From NCBI RefSeq assembly GCF_025947225.1, contig NZ_CP110005.1, forward strand, positions 1-64,000: DNA of 64,000 nucleotides, in the 5' to 3' direction. Position 1 is the stretch's first letter, and each line of letters starts with the position of its first letter. The translations under genes and the position numbers were made by a program. This stretch comes from Flavobacterium sp. N2270. Lineage in GTDB: Bacteria; Bacteroidota; Bacteroidia; Flavobacteriales; Flavobacteriaceae. Below the pieces are notes generated by a model. The model had not been told where the DNA came from. It ran no database searches and saw only the letters and a program-made list of their open reading frames with translations. Positions 8,343-18,038 of the stretch are shown one piece after another.

Positions 8343-9791
8343 ATGAGTAATAACAATTTATACGAAAAAGAACTTGCTTTCCAGGCCGACAGACGTAAGG
8401 CTTGCGTTGAGTTTATCAAAATCGTTAGCGATTTATGGTATGATAAATCTATTGAGCTAATTTTATTTAGAAATCAACTTATTGATAGAAATGTAAGTGA
8501 TATCATTAATTTGCATGAATATGCGGGTGAATTTGTTCAGAAACCAATTAATATTTTTGATTCGGTTGAAATTGCTCAAGCAATTAACAGTTTAGATTTA
8601 CCACCATCGAGAATTGATATAGGTAAATTAACTTACGAATATCATTTAGAAGACAATAAATACAATGATGCTACTGCATTTGTATTGGACAAATTAAAAA
8701 ACGCTAAAAATTACTCTGATATTAAACCAAAAGACGTAGTCTTATATGGTTTTGGAAGAATTGGTCGTTTACTTGCTCGTGAAATGATGAGTAAAATGGG
8801 AAAAGGACAACAAATGCGTTTAAGAGCAATTGTAACTAGAGATAAAAGTGATGCCGTTTTATTAGAAAAAAGAGCTTCATTATTACGTTATGATTCTGTT
8901 CATGGAGATTTTCAAGGTTCAGTAATTGCGGATCCAGAAAACAACGCATTAATCATTAACGGTACAACAGTTCACATTATTACAGCTAATTCTCCTGAAG
9001 AGATTGATTATACAACATATGGAATCGATGACGCTTTAGTAATTGATAACACTGGAGCATTTACAACTGAAGAAGCATTAAAACGACACTTAACATCAAA
9101 AGGTGTAGATAAAGTATTATTAACTGCCCCTGGAAAAGGTGTTCCAAATATTGTTTATGGTGTTAACCATACTGAATATAATCCAGACGAGGTTTCAATT
9201 TTTTCTGCAGCTTCTTGTACTACAAATGCAATTACTCCAGTTTTAAAAGTAGTTGAAGATACTTTAGGTGTTGTAAAAGGACATTTAGAAACAATTCATG
9301 CTTATACTAATGACCAAAACTTAGTAGACAACATGCACAAAAAATACCGTCGTGGTAGAGCTGCAGGTTTAAACATGGTTATTACCGAGACTGGTGCCGG
9401 AAGCGCTGTTGCAAAAGCATTACCAAGTTTAGCTGGTAAATTAACTTCTAATGCAATTCGTGTTCCTGTTCCAAATGGTTCATTAGTAGTATTGAATTTA
9501 GAAGTAACTAAAAAAACTACAGTTGAAGAACTAAATAACATCATGAGAAAATATGCTCTTGAAGGAGATTTAGTTGAACAAATTAAATATTCATTAAACA
9601 ATGAATTAGTATCTTCTGATATTGTTGGAACCTCTGCTCCATCAATCTTTGATAGTAATGCAACTATTGTTTCTGCTGATGGAAATAACATTGTAATGTA
9701 TATTTGGTACGATAACGAATATGGTTATAGTCACCAAGTTATACGTTTAGCAAAATACATTTCTAAGGTAAGAAGATATACTTATTATTAG
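8343..9791 (+). CDS. gap: glyceraldehyde-3-phosphate dehydrogenase, long N-extended form
   Basis: Oxidises glyceraldehyde 3-phosphate to 1,3-bisphosphoglycerate (or the reverse in gluconeogenesis). The NAD(P) Rossmann motif GFGRIGR is only reached at residues 136-142, and the catalytic cysteine of SCTTN is at C292. About 130 extra N-terminal residues therefore precede the canonical enzyme, which is normally about 335 residues. The extension is mostly helical in appearance, with no signal peptide or known domain that I recognise. Long forms of this size are familiar in Bacteroidetes. It is monocistronic with a strong terminator. Confidence 0.94.
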   Translation: MSNNNLYEKELAFQADRRKACVEFIKIVSDLWYDKSIELILFRNQLIDRNVSDIINLHEYAGEFVQKPINIFDSVEIAQAINSLDLPPSRIDIGKLTYEYHLEDNKYNDATAFVLDKLKNAKNYSDIKPKDVVLYGFGRIGRLLAREMMSKMGKGQQMRLRAIVTRDKSDAVLLEKRASLLRYDSVHGDFQGSVIADPENNALIINGTTVHIITANSPEEIDYTTYGIDDALVIDNTGAFTTEEALKRHLTSKGVDKVLLTAPGKGVPNIVYGVNHTEYNPDEVSIFSAASCTTNAITPVLKVVEDTLGVVKGHLETIHAYTNDQNLVDNMHKKYRRGRAAGLNMVITETGAGSAVAKALPSLAGKLTSNAIRVPVPNGSLVVLNLEVTKKTTVEELNNIMRKYALEGDLVEQIKYSLNNELVSSDIVGTSAPSIFDSNATIVSADGNNIVMYIWYDNEYGYSHQVIRLAKYISKVRRYTYY

Positions 9792-9811
9792 TAAGGTAGA
9801 AATATTTAAAT

Positions 9812-9843
9812 AAAAAAAGCGCTTCAATTGAAGCGCTTTTTTT
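9812..9843. terminator. bidirectional terminator between gap and the Crp/Fnr gene
   Basis: A 32-bp perfect palindrome: an A tract, GCGCTTCAA, TTGAAGCGC, then a T tract. It serves both convergent genes. Confidence 0.92.
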
Positions 9844-9864
9844 ATTTATTTAAGTAAAAAGCTT

Positions 9865-10530
9865 TTATTTTTTATTCAAAATTATTTCTTTACGTTGAAA
9901 AGATAAATAGTTCTCTTCTTGTAATTCATTTAATAATATATTTAATGTTGGTCGAGAGGTTCCTATTAAAGTTGCGATTTCCTTTTGAGTATAGGGATGG
10001 CGTATAATAATATCTCCCGAAATTTGATTAGTATAACCAAAATCTTCTGCCAATTCTTTTAAATATTCTTTCAAACGTGTTTTTGTATCTTTAAATAAAA
10101 GTAACTGAAGCCTTCTTTCTAACTTTTTGAATCGAAAACCAATAAATTTATAAATCTTAAGACTGAATTCTTTATTTTCTCTTAGTAATTCAATCATTTC
10201 AGGAGTAGTAATTGGGCAAACCGAAGTTTCCTTATCTATAGCTTGTGCAAATTCATTTCTGTTTTCTTGTCCAAGAATTGCTTTTTCTCCAAAAATTTGA
10301 CCTTTAGATAAAATTGCAGTAATAATCTCGTCTCCTTCTTCGGTAACGTAACCAATTTTAACCTTTCCTGAATTTACCAAGAAAACTTTGTCAGCTGCAT
10401 CTTCTTCAAAGTAGATGAAATCATTCTTTTTATATTCATTAAAATCATGCCCCCCTTCATATCCCTTAAATTTATGAGGACAAAGTATGTTAAAAAGATT
10501 TACATCTTCAAAAAACCAAAGTGAATTCAT
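9865..10530 (-). CDS. Crp/Fnr family transcriptional regulator
   Basis: A DNA-binding regulator with a cyclic-nucleotide-binding-like beta-roll (about 25-120, including GQIFGEKAILG) and a C-terminal winged helix-turn-helix (YTQKEIATLIGTSRPTLNILLNEL). It has only two cysteines (C17 and one in SVCPITTPEM), so no FNR-type iron-sulfur cluster is expected. Its recognition helix (SRPTLNILL) differs from FNR and CRP and lacks the E-x3-R pair. It is a candidate reader of one of the two dyad classes described at 36-59 kb, but nothing links it directly. It has its own -7 element at 10546-10553. Confidence 0.88.
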   Translation of the reverse strand: MNSLWFFEDVNLFNILCPHKFKGYEGGHDFNEYKKNDFIYFEEDAADKVFLVNSGKVKIGYVTEEGDEIITAILSKGQIFGEKAILGQENRNEFAQAIDKETSVCPITTPEMIELLRENKEFSLKIYKFIGFRFKKLERRLQLLLFKDTKTRLKEYLKELAEDFGYTNQISGDIIIRHPYTQKEIATLIGTSRPTLNILLNELQEENYLSFQRKEIILNKK

Positions 10531-10545
10531 ATTGTTAATTTATTT

Positions 10546-10553
10546 CAAAGTTA
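10546..10553 (-). promoter_or_regulatory. -7 element (TAACTTTG) for the Crp/Fnr gene
   Basis: Exact TAnnTTTG on the minus strand, 16 bp before the ATG. No dyad is found 33 bp upstream of it, unlike the promoters at 36-59 kb. Confidence 0.5.
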
Positions 10554-10688
10554 GTCAATAAATTCAAAAAACACATTTTCCTTTTAACATCTTGTATTGA
10601 TTTTATATTTATATTTTAACACTTTTATTGATAATAAAACAAAATAATATACTTATATTTAAATATTAATCACTATTACGTCGTTATT

Positions 10689-11354
10689 ATGAGAAAAATT
10701 ACTTTTATTATATTTTTAATATTACCACTTAGCATTATTGCGCAAGTTGGTATCGAAACCACTAGACCTACCAAAACACTAGATGTTAATGGGGAGATGA
10801 GGGTTAGATTTACTTCATCTAATTTAAATGAACCGGCTGCCAAAGATTCAATATTAGTTGTTGATAATTTTGGTAATGTAAATAGAACTTCATCAAAAAA
10901 AGTAGTAAACAGTTACTTAAAAACAGTTGTAAAAGGAAAATTCTCCTCGAGTTCAGTTGTTAATTTAAGCTTGATTTCTAACAAAGTAACCATTCCTTTT
11001 GATGCTGTAGATTTTGATATAAACTCAGAATTTAATACCACTACAAACACATTTACAGCTAAACAAGATGGAATTTACTCTATAAAAATTCAAATTAAAT
11101 CTGATGCAACAGTTGGAATTGCAACAAATTTTGGAGTTGCTATTTCCAAAAATGGAAGTATCATTTCTAGGAATAATTTTGCAAATATTAGCTTATTAAG
11201 CACTAATGTTACACCGCCAATTAGAAGCTTAGAAAGTTTAGTTCAATTAAACACTGGAGATACTATTAATTTCAACATAGTTAGTGATTTAATCAGTGTT
11301 TCCATATTAGGCACAAGTGAAGACTGTTTTTTCACAATTCAACAAATTAGATAA
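10689..11354 (+). CDS. secreted protein with C1q-like jelly-roll domain
   Basis: A 221-residue exported protein with signal peptide (about 1-19, ending IIAQ) and the mature start VGIETTRPTKTLDVNGEMRVR, common in Flavobacterium surface proteins. The C-terminal 140 residues have the alternating strands of a C1q/TNF-like fold (FTAKQDGIYSIKIQI, SLVQLNTGDTINFNIVSD, CFFTIQQIR). The function is unknown; a surface or adhesive role would be inference. I see no TAnnTTTG element upstream. Confidence 0.65.
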   Translation: MRKITFIIFLILPLSIIAQVGIETTRPTKTLDVNGEMRVRFTSSNLNEPAAKDSILVVDNFGNVNRTSSKKVVNSYLKTVVKGKFSSSSVVNLSLISNKVTIPFDAVDFDINSEFNTTTNTFTAKQDGIYSIKIQIKSDATVGIATNFGVAISKNGSIISRNNFANISLLSTNVTPPIRSLESLVQLNTGDTINFNIVSDLISVSILGTSEDCFFTIQQIR

Positions 11355-11356
11355 AT

Positions 11357-11385
11357 AAAAAAAGCTCCATAAACGGAGCTTTTTT
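11357..11385. terminator. bidirectional terminator
   Basis: Stem AAAAAAGCTCC / GGAGCTTTTTT with loop ATAAAC, between the convergent C1q-like and aconitase genes. Confidence 0.9.
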
Positions 11386-11404
11386 CATATCATATATAAT
11401 CTAA

Positions 11405-13669
11405 TTAAGCTTTGCCTGCAGCAATTAAGTTTAATGCAGAACCAGCTTTAAACCATTCTATTTGACCTTCGTTATACGTATGATTCGCCATAATTATATC
11501 TTTAGAACCATCTGCATGAACAAACTCTAACGTTAATGGTTTACCTGGAGCAAATGACGTTAAATCTAAGAAATTGATCGTATCATCTTCTTGAATCTTA
11601 TCATAATCTGCCTCATTAGCAAACGTTAAACCTAACATACCTTGTTTTTTTAGGTTTGTTTCATGAATACGTGCAAACGATTTTACTAAAACCGCCGTAA
11701 CTCCTAAGAAACGAGGTTCCATTGCAGCATGCTCGCGAGAAGATCCTTCACCGTAATTATGATCTCCCACTACAATAGAAGGAATATCTGCCGCTTTATA
11801 TGCTCTTGCTACAGCAGGAACAGCATCATAAGAACCGCTTAATTGATTCTTAACTTTATTTGTTGCTTGATTAAATGCATTTACTGCACCAATCAGCATG
11901 TTATTTGAAATATTATCTAAGTGACCACGGAATCGCAACCAAGGACCAGCCATAGAGATGTGATCAGTAGTACATTTTCCAAATGCTTTGATTAACAATT
12001 TAGCACCTATAATATTCTCACCATTCCAAGGTTTAAATGGCGCTAATAATTGTAATCTGTCTGAAGTTGGAGAAACTACAACCTGCACTCCACTTCCGTC
12101 TTCAGCTGGAGCTTGAAAACCTGCATCTTCTACATCAAAACCTCTTTTTGGCAACTCATCACCATAAGGAGTTTTCAACATTACTTCTTCTCCTTTATCG
12201 TTGATTAAAGCATCTGTCAAAGGATTAAAATCTAATCTTCCTGAAATTGCTAAAGCAGCAACCATTTCTGGAGAAGTTACAAAAGCATGCGTATTTGGAT
12301 TACCGTCGGCACGTTTTGAGAAATTTCTGTTGAAAGAATGAACGATAGTATTTTTTTCTTGCTTGTCTGCACCTTCTCTATCCCATTGACCAATACATGG
12401 TCCACAAGCATTTGTGAATACTTTAGTACCCATTTTTTCAAAATCAGCAATGATACCGTCTCTTTCAATAGTGTATCTAATTTGTTCAGAACCTGGGTTG
12501 ATTCCAAACTCAGCTTTTGGAGTAATTCCATGTTCAACCGCTTGTCTCACAATAGAAGCTGCTCTTGACATATCTTCGTAAGAAGAGTTTGTACACGAAC
12601 CAATTAATCCCCATTCTACTTTTACTGGCCAACCGTTTGCGGCCGCTTCCTCTTTCATTTTAGAAACTGGTGTTCCTCTATCTGGAGTAAAAGGGCCGTT
12701 GATATGTGGCTCTAATTCTGATAAATTGATTTCAATTAATTGGTCAAAATATTGTTCAGGATTAGCATATACTTCTTTATCAGCTGTTAAATAATCCGCT
12801 ACTTTATCAGCAGCGTTAACAACATCTTGACGACCTGTAGCAGCTAAATATCTTCTCATGGAATCATCGTATCCAAAAGTTGAAGTTGTTGCTCCAATTT
12901 CAGCACCCATGTTACAAATAGTACCTTTACCTGTACATGACATTGAAGTAGCGCCTTCACCAAAATATTCTACAATTGCACCTGTTCCTCCTTTTACAGT
13001 AAGAATGTCAGCTACTTTAAGAATAACATCTTTTGGTGCAGTCCAACCAGAAAGTTTACCTGTTAATTTAACTCCAATTAATTTTGGAAATTTTAATTCC
13101 CAAGACATTCCAGACATTACATCAACAGCATCTGCACCACCAACACCAATTGCTAACATACCTAATCCACCTGCATTTACAGTATGAGAATCGGTTCCAA
13201 TCATCATTCCACCTGGAAATGCATAATTTTCTAAAACGATTTGGTGAATAATTCCTGAACCTGGTTTCCAAAAACCAATTCCGTATTTATCTGAAACTGA
13301 TGAAAGAAAATCAAAAACTTCTTTAGATTGATTGTTAGCTAAAGCCAAATCAGATTTAGCTCCATTTTTTGCTAAAATTAAGTGATCACAGTGAACTGTA
13401 GTTGGAACTGCAACCGTTTTTTTGTTAGCATGCATAAATTGCAACAATGCCATTTGTGCCGTTGCATCTTGGCAAGCAACTCTATCTGGAGCAAAATCTA
13501 CATAATCTTTTCCACGCGTAAATGCTTGCGTAGGTGTTTTCTCCCAAAGATGAGAATATAAAATCTTTTCAGATAAAGTAAGTGGACGACCAACTAATTC
13601 ACGTGCTTTGTCTACACGTTCAGTCATTGTTGCATACACTTTTTCAATCATTTCAATATCAAAAGCCAT
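11405..13669 (-). CDS. acnA: aconitate hydratase (AcnA/mitochondrial type)
   Basis: A TCA-cycle enzyme that interconverts citrate and isocitrate with a [4Fe-4S] cluster. The 754-residue protein has the substrate-binding HCDHLI and [13 protein letters not shown] segments, the cluster cysteines in [10 protein letters not shown] and [10 protein letters not shown], and the C-terminal swivel domain with [15 protein letters not shown]. It is close to the mitochondrial aconitase length. It lies 124 bp downstream of acnB on the same strand, separated by a terminator, so the two are probably transcribed independently. Confidence 0.95.
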   Translation of the reverse strand: MAFDIEMIEKVYATMTERVDKARELVGRPLTLSEKILYSHLWEKTPTQAFTRGKDYVDFAPDRVACQDATAQMALLQFMHANKKTVAVPTTVHCDHLILAKNGAKSDLALANNQSKEVFDFLSSVSDKYGIGFWKPGSGIIHQIVLENYAFPGGMMIGTDSHTVNAGGLGMLAIGVGGADAVDVMSGMSWELKFPKLIGVKLTGKLSGWTAPKDVILKVADILTVKGGTGAIVEYFGEGATSMSCTGKGTICNMGAEIGATTSTFGYDDSMRRYLAATGRQDVVNAADKVADYLTADKEVYANPEQYFDQLIEINLSELEPHINGPFTPDRGTPVSKMKEEAAANGWPVKVEWGLIGSCTNSSYEDMSRAASIVRQAVEHGITPKAEFGINPGSEQIRYTIERDGIIADFEKMGTKVFTNACGPCIGQWDREGADKQEKNTIVHSFNRNFSKRADGNPNTHAFVTSPEMVAALAISGRLDFNPLTDALINDKGEEVMLKTPYGDELPKRGFDVEDAGFQAPAEDGSGVQVVVSPTSDRLQLLAPFKPWNGENIIGAKLLIKAFGKCTTDHISMAGPWLRFRGHLDNISNNMLIGAVNAFNQATNKVKNQLSGSYDAVPAVARAYKAADIPSIVVGDHNYGEGSSREHAAMEPRFLGVTAVLVKSFARIHETNLKKQGMLGLTFANEADYDKIQEDDTINFLDLTSFAPGKPLTLEFVHADGSKDIIMANHTYNEGQIEWFKAGSALNLIAAGKA

Positions 13670-13734
13670 ATTAATTTATTTTATTAGTTTGTAATATTTT
13701 CCCGTATCACAAGGTACAAAAAAAATAGATGTCA

Positions 13735-13769
13735 TAAAAAAAGCCTGAGTTAATAACTCAGGCTTTTTT
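13735..13769 (-). terminator. terminator after acnB
   Basis: Stem AAAAAAGCCTGAGTTA / TAACTCAGGCTTTTTT lying between acnB and acnA. Confidence 0.9.
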
Positions 13770-13793
13770 ATAATATTTAACAGTTAACTTAAA

Positions 13794-16571
13794 CTATCCA
13801 ACTAATTGTTTTTGAGATGGCTTAAATTTAGTTAATACAATTCCGTCTACTGCTGCTTCGTATTCTGCCATTGTTGGAGTTCTTCCTAAAATAGTAGATA
13901 AAACTACGACAGGTGTTGATGATAATAAAGATTCTCCTTTTTTCTCACTAGAATCTTTTACAACTCTTCCTTGGAATAAACGTGTAGAAGTAGCCATTAC
14001 AGTATCTCCTGGTTCTGCTTTTTCTTGATTACCCATACATAAGTTACAACCTGGACGCTCTAAGTACAACATGTTTTCATATTTAGTACGAGCGGTTCCT
14101 TTTGGCGCATTATCATCGAATTCAAAACCAGAGTACTTTTGTAATACTTCCCAATCGCCTTCTGCTTTCAGTTCATCAACAATGTTATACGTTGGAGGTG
14201 CAACCACTAATGGTGCTTTAAATTCTACTTTACCATGTTGTGCTTCGATGTTTTTCAACATTTGAGCTAAAATTTGCATGTCTCCTTTGTGAACCATACA
14301 AGAACCTATGAAACCTAAATCAACTTGTTTAGTTCCTCCATAGAAAGAAAGTGGACGAATAGTGTCGTGAGTATAACGCTTAGAAACATCATCATTATTT
14401 ACGTCTGGATCCGCAATCATTGGCTCAGCAATTTGATCCAAATCAATAACTACATCTGCATAATACTTCGCATTAGCATCTGGACGTAAAGAAGGCTTAG
14501 TACCTGTTTTTAATTCCTGAATTCTATTATTCGCTTTGTCAACTAAACCTTTTAGTACGTTAATATGATTATCCATTCCTTTATCAATCATGATTTGGAT
14601 ACGACCTTTTGCTATTTCTAATGACTCAATTAATGTTTCATCTTCTGAAATACAAATAGAAGCTTTTGCTTTCATCTCTGCAGTCCAATCTGTAAATGTA
14701 AAGGCTTGGTCAGAAGTTAAAGTACCAATATGTACTTCAATAATTCTTCCTTGGAAAACATTTTCACCACCAAATTGCTTCAACATTTGTTGTTGCGTAG
14801 CATGAACCACATCACGGAAATCCATGAAGCTTCTCATTTCTCCTTTAAAAGTAACCTTAACCGACTCTGGAATTGGCATTGTAGCTTCACCTGTCGCTAA
14901 AGCCAAAGCAACGGTTCCTGAATCGGCTCCAAATGCGACACCTTTAGACATACGAGTATGTGAATCTCCACCAATAATAATATCCCAATCGCTAACTGTA
15001 AGATCATTCAACACTTTGTGTATTACATCTGTCATTGCAGGATATTGACCTTTAGGGTCACGTGCTGTGATTAATCCGAAATCATTCATAAACTTCATCA
15101 GCTTAGGAATATTTGCTTTCGACTTATCATCCCAAACAGAAGCTGTATGACACCCTGATTGGTAAGCTCCATCAACAATTGGAGAAATAATCGTTGCAGC
15201 CATTGCTTCTAACTCTTGAGAAGTCATTAAACCTGTAGTATCTTGAGAACCTACAATGTTTACTTCTACACGTACATCAGAACCTGCATGTAAAACTTTA
15301 CCTGGCGTTGTTCCAACTGCGTTTTTGTTGAAGATTTTCTCAACAGCAGTTAAACCTTGACCTTCAACAGAGATTTCTTTAGAAGGAGCATATACTGTTG
15401 GAATACTTATTCCTAAAATTCCACAAGCTATTGTTTGTAATTTTTTACCAAAAACAACGGCATAAGAACCACCTGCTTTAATAAACTCCATTTTTTGTGG
15501 TGTTAAAGCTGCAGCAATATCTTTAAGTTCAATATCACCGTGGTATAATTTTTTTGTTTTTGTATTGATTGTTAAAACCGTTCCAGTTTCAACAGAATAT
15601 TTTTGTTCTAAAACAGCATCTCCATTTTCATCTCTTACTATATTTCCTTCAGCATCGGTTTTATTTACCCAGTTTTTAAGGTCAATACCAATACCACCTG
15701 TTACACCTACTGTAGTTAAGAAAATTGGCGAAATTCCGTTAGTTCCTGCAATAATTGGAGCGATGTTAATGAACGGTACATAAGGGCTAGCTTGAATACC
15801 TGTCCACAATGCTACGTTATTTACTCCGGACATTCTTGAAGAACCTACACCCATTGTTCCTTTTTCAGCAATTAACATAACACGCTTATCTGGATGCTGT
15901 GCTTTTAATGCAGTTAATTCTTTCTGCATCTCTTTGTTGTGTTCAAAAATACACTGACCGTGTAATTCTCTATCTGAACGAGAGTGCGCATCTGCGCCTG
16001 GAGATAATAAATCTGTAGAAATATCACCTGTACCAGCGATAAATGTTACAATATCTATCTTTTCTTCTATTTCAGGAAGTTTAGTAAAAAACTCTGCTTG
16101 CGCGTAGCTTTCTAATAACTCTTTGGCAATAGTGTTACCTGCATTATACGCGTCTTTTAAACGAGCTGTATCTGCTTCGTATAAGTACACTTGTGTTTTT
16201 AATACTTCTGCTGCTTGTTTTGCAATAGCTACGTCATCACCTAAAGCTAAGTCTAAAAGCATGGTAATTGAAGCTCCACCTTTCATATGAGACAATAACT
16301 CAAAAGCAAAGTCTTTCGATATTTCAGCAACTGTTTCATTGCCAAGAATAATCTCTTTTAAAAATTTAGCTTTTACATCAGCTGCACTCGTTGTACCCGG
16401 TACAACATTGTAAATAAAAAAATTAAGAGAATCTTTTCTATTTACATTATTTAAATCTTTTATTTGTGCAATGATTTCGCTTAATAATTCAGCGCCATCA
16501 ATCGGTTTCGGGTGAAGCCCTTGACCTTTTCGTTTTTCGATTTCGTTAAGATAATCGTTGTAAGTGTTCAT
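13794..16571 (-). CDS. acnB: bifunctional aconitate hydratase 2 / 2-methylisocitrate dehydratase
   Basis: The AcnB-type aconitase, acting in the TCA cycle and possibly on 2-methylcitrate. It has an N-terminal HEAT-like domain, the swivel region and a C-terminal catalytic part with cluster cysteines in FIGSCMVHKGDMQ and PGCNLCMGNQ, plus GGDSHTRMSKGVAFGADSG. From the ATG at 16571 (MNTYNDYLNEIEKRKGQG) it has 925 residues. A longer in-frame start (GTG at 16673) would lie inside the -7 promoter element at 16673-16680, so it is rejected. The implied leader is about 95 nt. Confidence 0.94.
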   Translation of the reverse strand: MNTYNDYLNEIEKRKGQGLHPKPIDGAELLSEIIAQIKDLNNVNRKDSLNFFIYNVVPGTTSAADVKAKFLKEIILGNETVAEISKDFAFELLSHMKGGASITMLLDLALGDDVAIAKQAAEVLKTQVYLYEADTARLKDAYNAGNTIAKELLESYAQAEFFTKLPEIEEKIDIVTFIAGTGDISTDLLSPGADAHSRSDRELHGQCIFEHNKEMQKELTALKAQHPDKRVMLIAEKGTMGVGSSRMSGVNNVALWTGIQASPYVPFINIAPIIAGTNGISPIFLTTVGVTGGIGIDLKNWVNKTDAEGNIVRDENGDAVLEQKYSVETGTVLTINTKTKKLYHGDIELKDIAAALTPQKMEFIKAGGSYAVVFGKKLQTIACGILGISIPTVYAPSKEISVEGQGLTAVEKIFNKNAVGTTPGKVLHAGSDVRVEVNIVGSQDTTGLMTSQELEAMAATIISPIVDGAYQSGCHTASVWDDKSKANIPKLMKFMNDFGLITARDPKGQYPAMTDVIHKVLNDLTVSDWDIIIGGDSHTRMSKGVAFGADSGTVALALATGEATMPIPESVKVTFKGEMRSFMDFRDVVHATQQQMLKQFGGENVFQGRIIEVHIGTLTSDQAFTFTDWTAEMKAKASICISEDETLIESLEIAKGRIQIMIDKGMDNHINVLKGLVDKANNRIQELKTGTKPSLRPDANAKYYADVVIDLDQIAEPMIADPDVNNDDVSKRYTHDTIRPLSFYGGTKQVDLGFIGSCMVHKGDMQILAQMLKNIEAQHGKVEFKAPLVVAPPTYNIVDELKAEGDWEVLQKYSGFEFDDNAPKGTARTKYENMLYLERPGCNLCMGNQEKAEPGDTVMATSTRLFQGRVVKDSSEKKGESLLSSTPVVVLSTILGRTPTMAEYEAAVDGIVLTKFKPSQKQLVG

Positions 16572-16672
16572 AATAGATGTCTTTTCAATGTTAAAGGCGA
16601 TATCCTCGATCATTTCAAAATTAAAAGCCGTAATATCTAGGTTTTTTGCGTTTACTATTCGCCAAAGCCGCA

Positions 16673-16680
16673 CAAATTTA
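16673..16680 (-). promoter_or_regulatory. -7 element (TAAATTTG) for acnB
   Basis: Exact TAnnTTTG on the minus strand. It fixes the acnB start downstream of it. Confidence 0.5.
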
Positions 16681-16891
16681 ATAAATAGTAATGAGATTTA
16701 AAAATTTTTAATAAAAGTAAAGATTCTAAGAATAATTATTTATAAACATTCTATTTTGATGAATATCCTTCAATAAAAACTCAAAAAAACAATGTTTATT
16801 GAATAATTCGTAATTTCGATAATTAATATTATTAATTTCTCAAAAATTACATCTAAAACCTATCATTTTAGTAATATAAAGAGATTTAAGT
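16681..16891. other. AT-rich non-coding region upstream of acnB
   Basis: Part of a gene-free stretch of about 320 bp (16572-16891) between acnB and the acyltransferase gene. Besides the acnB leader and -7 element, the only structure I see is a 9-bp AT-rich dyad, TTCAATAAA / TTTATTGAA (16769-16803, 17-nt loop), of unknown role. No ORF is supported. Confidence 0.5.
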
Positions 16892-18004
16892 CTAGTATTT
16901 ATCTCTTAAATTCATCATAGGCTTTTCATAAAAACGATACAATAAATAGGAACTTAAAATGGTAATAAACAAGTAACTAATGATTATTACAACATTTGAA
17001 AACCGAATATTAAAATTACTAATTACATATTTCATAAGCACTGTAATAATACTATAGTGCAACAAATACATACTGTATGAAATTTTACTTATCAATTGTA
17101 TTGGCTTAACAAATAAAGCTTTAGAACTATTCCAATAGACAAACAGTGGTAAAGCTAAAAAAATTGTAAAGGAACTAAGTGTAAAATAGAACACTTTATA
17201 ATAAAGTGGAGTTGCCACAATATCAAAGCCTAAGACATTCATCACTACAAACTGAAACAAAAACAAATGCAATGAAACTATAAACATATAACCTTTATAT
17301 TTCTGTAAAAAATCTTTATAAAACATATACAACCAAGCAGTTACAAAACCAAACAAAATACTATCAATACGGTAAATAGTTAATGACTTCAAATTAGAAT
17401 TCCAAGTAGTCATATCTGAAAATGAATTTTCTAAATAAACGAAATAACGTAAAATATGAAAAAACAAAATCAATACTAAAACGGTAATTATAAAAGATGA
17501 TTTTTTATTCTTTTTAAAAACAGTCCAGCTAAAAAACAATACAAACGGAATTAATAAATACGTCCATTCTTCTACAGACAAGCTCCACGATTCGGTAAAA
17601 AAGTTAATCTTATAATCGATAAAATTTTGAAAGAACACAAAATAAGCAGCCCAACCATCAATTGAATAATTAAAAATTAAAGCAACAATTATATTCAGTA
17701 TCAAAACCAAATAGTAGGTTGGTAAAGTTCTAAACCACCTTCTTTTTAAAAAAATAAAAATTTCTTTAACCGAGAACGTTTCATTAATGTATTTTTTTAA
17801 TAATATAGTTCCAATCAAAAAACCACTTAAAACAAAAAACAACTCTACACCAAAAAAACCAAACAATCCACTTACCGATATAAGTAAAGGATTTGAACTA
17901 TCGATTAAGTAATACACATGCGAAAAAACAACCATTGCAATTGCGGTTGCTCTAACAACATCTAGTCCAAAAATTCGTTGATTATTTTGTATATCTGTAT
18001 TCAT
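16892..18004 (-). CDS. acyltransferase 3 family membrane protein
   Basis: A polytopic membrane acyltransferase (about ten hydrophobic segments) of the family that O-acylates sugars of LPS, capsule or peptidoglycan. The first helix carries the family His (VVFSHVYYLI) and the segment FFGVELFFVLSGFLIG follows. The acceptor is unknown. The start is the ATG at 18004 (MNTDIQNNQRIFGLDVVRATA); a longer in-frame reading to 18076 would cross both its own -7 (18049-18056) and the divergent gene, so it is not used. Confidence 0.85.
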   Translation of the reverse strand: MNTDIQNNQRIFGLDVVRATAIAMVVFSHVYYLIDSSNPLLISVSGLFGFFGVELFFVLSGFLIGTILLKKYINETFSVKEIFIFLKRRWFRTLPTYYLVLILNIIVALIFNYSIDGWAAYFVFFQNFIDYKINFFTESWSLSVEEWTYLLIPFVLFFSWTVFKKNKKSSFIITVLVLILFFHILRYFVYLENSFSDMTTWNSNLKSLTIYRIDSILFGFVTAWLYMFYKDFLQKYKGYMFIVSLHLFLFQFVVMNVLGFDIVATPLYYKVFYFTLSSFTIFLALPLFVYWNSSKALFVKPIQLISKISYSMYLLHYSIITVLMKYVISNFNIRFSNVVIIISYLFITILSSYLLYRFYEKPMMNLRDKY

Positions 18005-18018
18005 TTTACCTACTTTTG
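17985..18018 (+). promoter_or_regulatory. promoter (-33 TTTTG, -7 TACTTTTG) for the unknown membrane-anchored protein
   Basis: TTTTG at 17985-17989 and TACTTTTG at 18011-18018 are 21 bp apart, an exact Bacteroidetes promoter. Its position means that a GTG at 18018 cannot be the start codon. Confidence 0.65.
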
Positions 18019-18038
18019 TGAATATCAAACTATTAATT

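Noticed and set aside
12858..13187. Long open frames on the strand opposite the aconitase genes
   Set aside because: They are mirror frames of a conserved gene with no start context or homology and no functional content.
16769..16803. Dyad TTCAATAAA / TTTATTGAA
   Set aside because: AT-rich, weak 9-bp stem with a 17-nt loop and no T tract; not supported as a terminator or operator.
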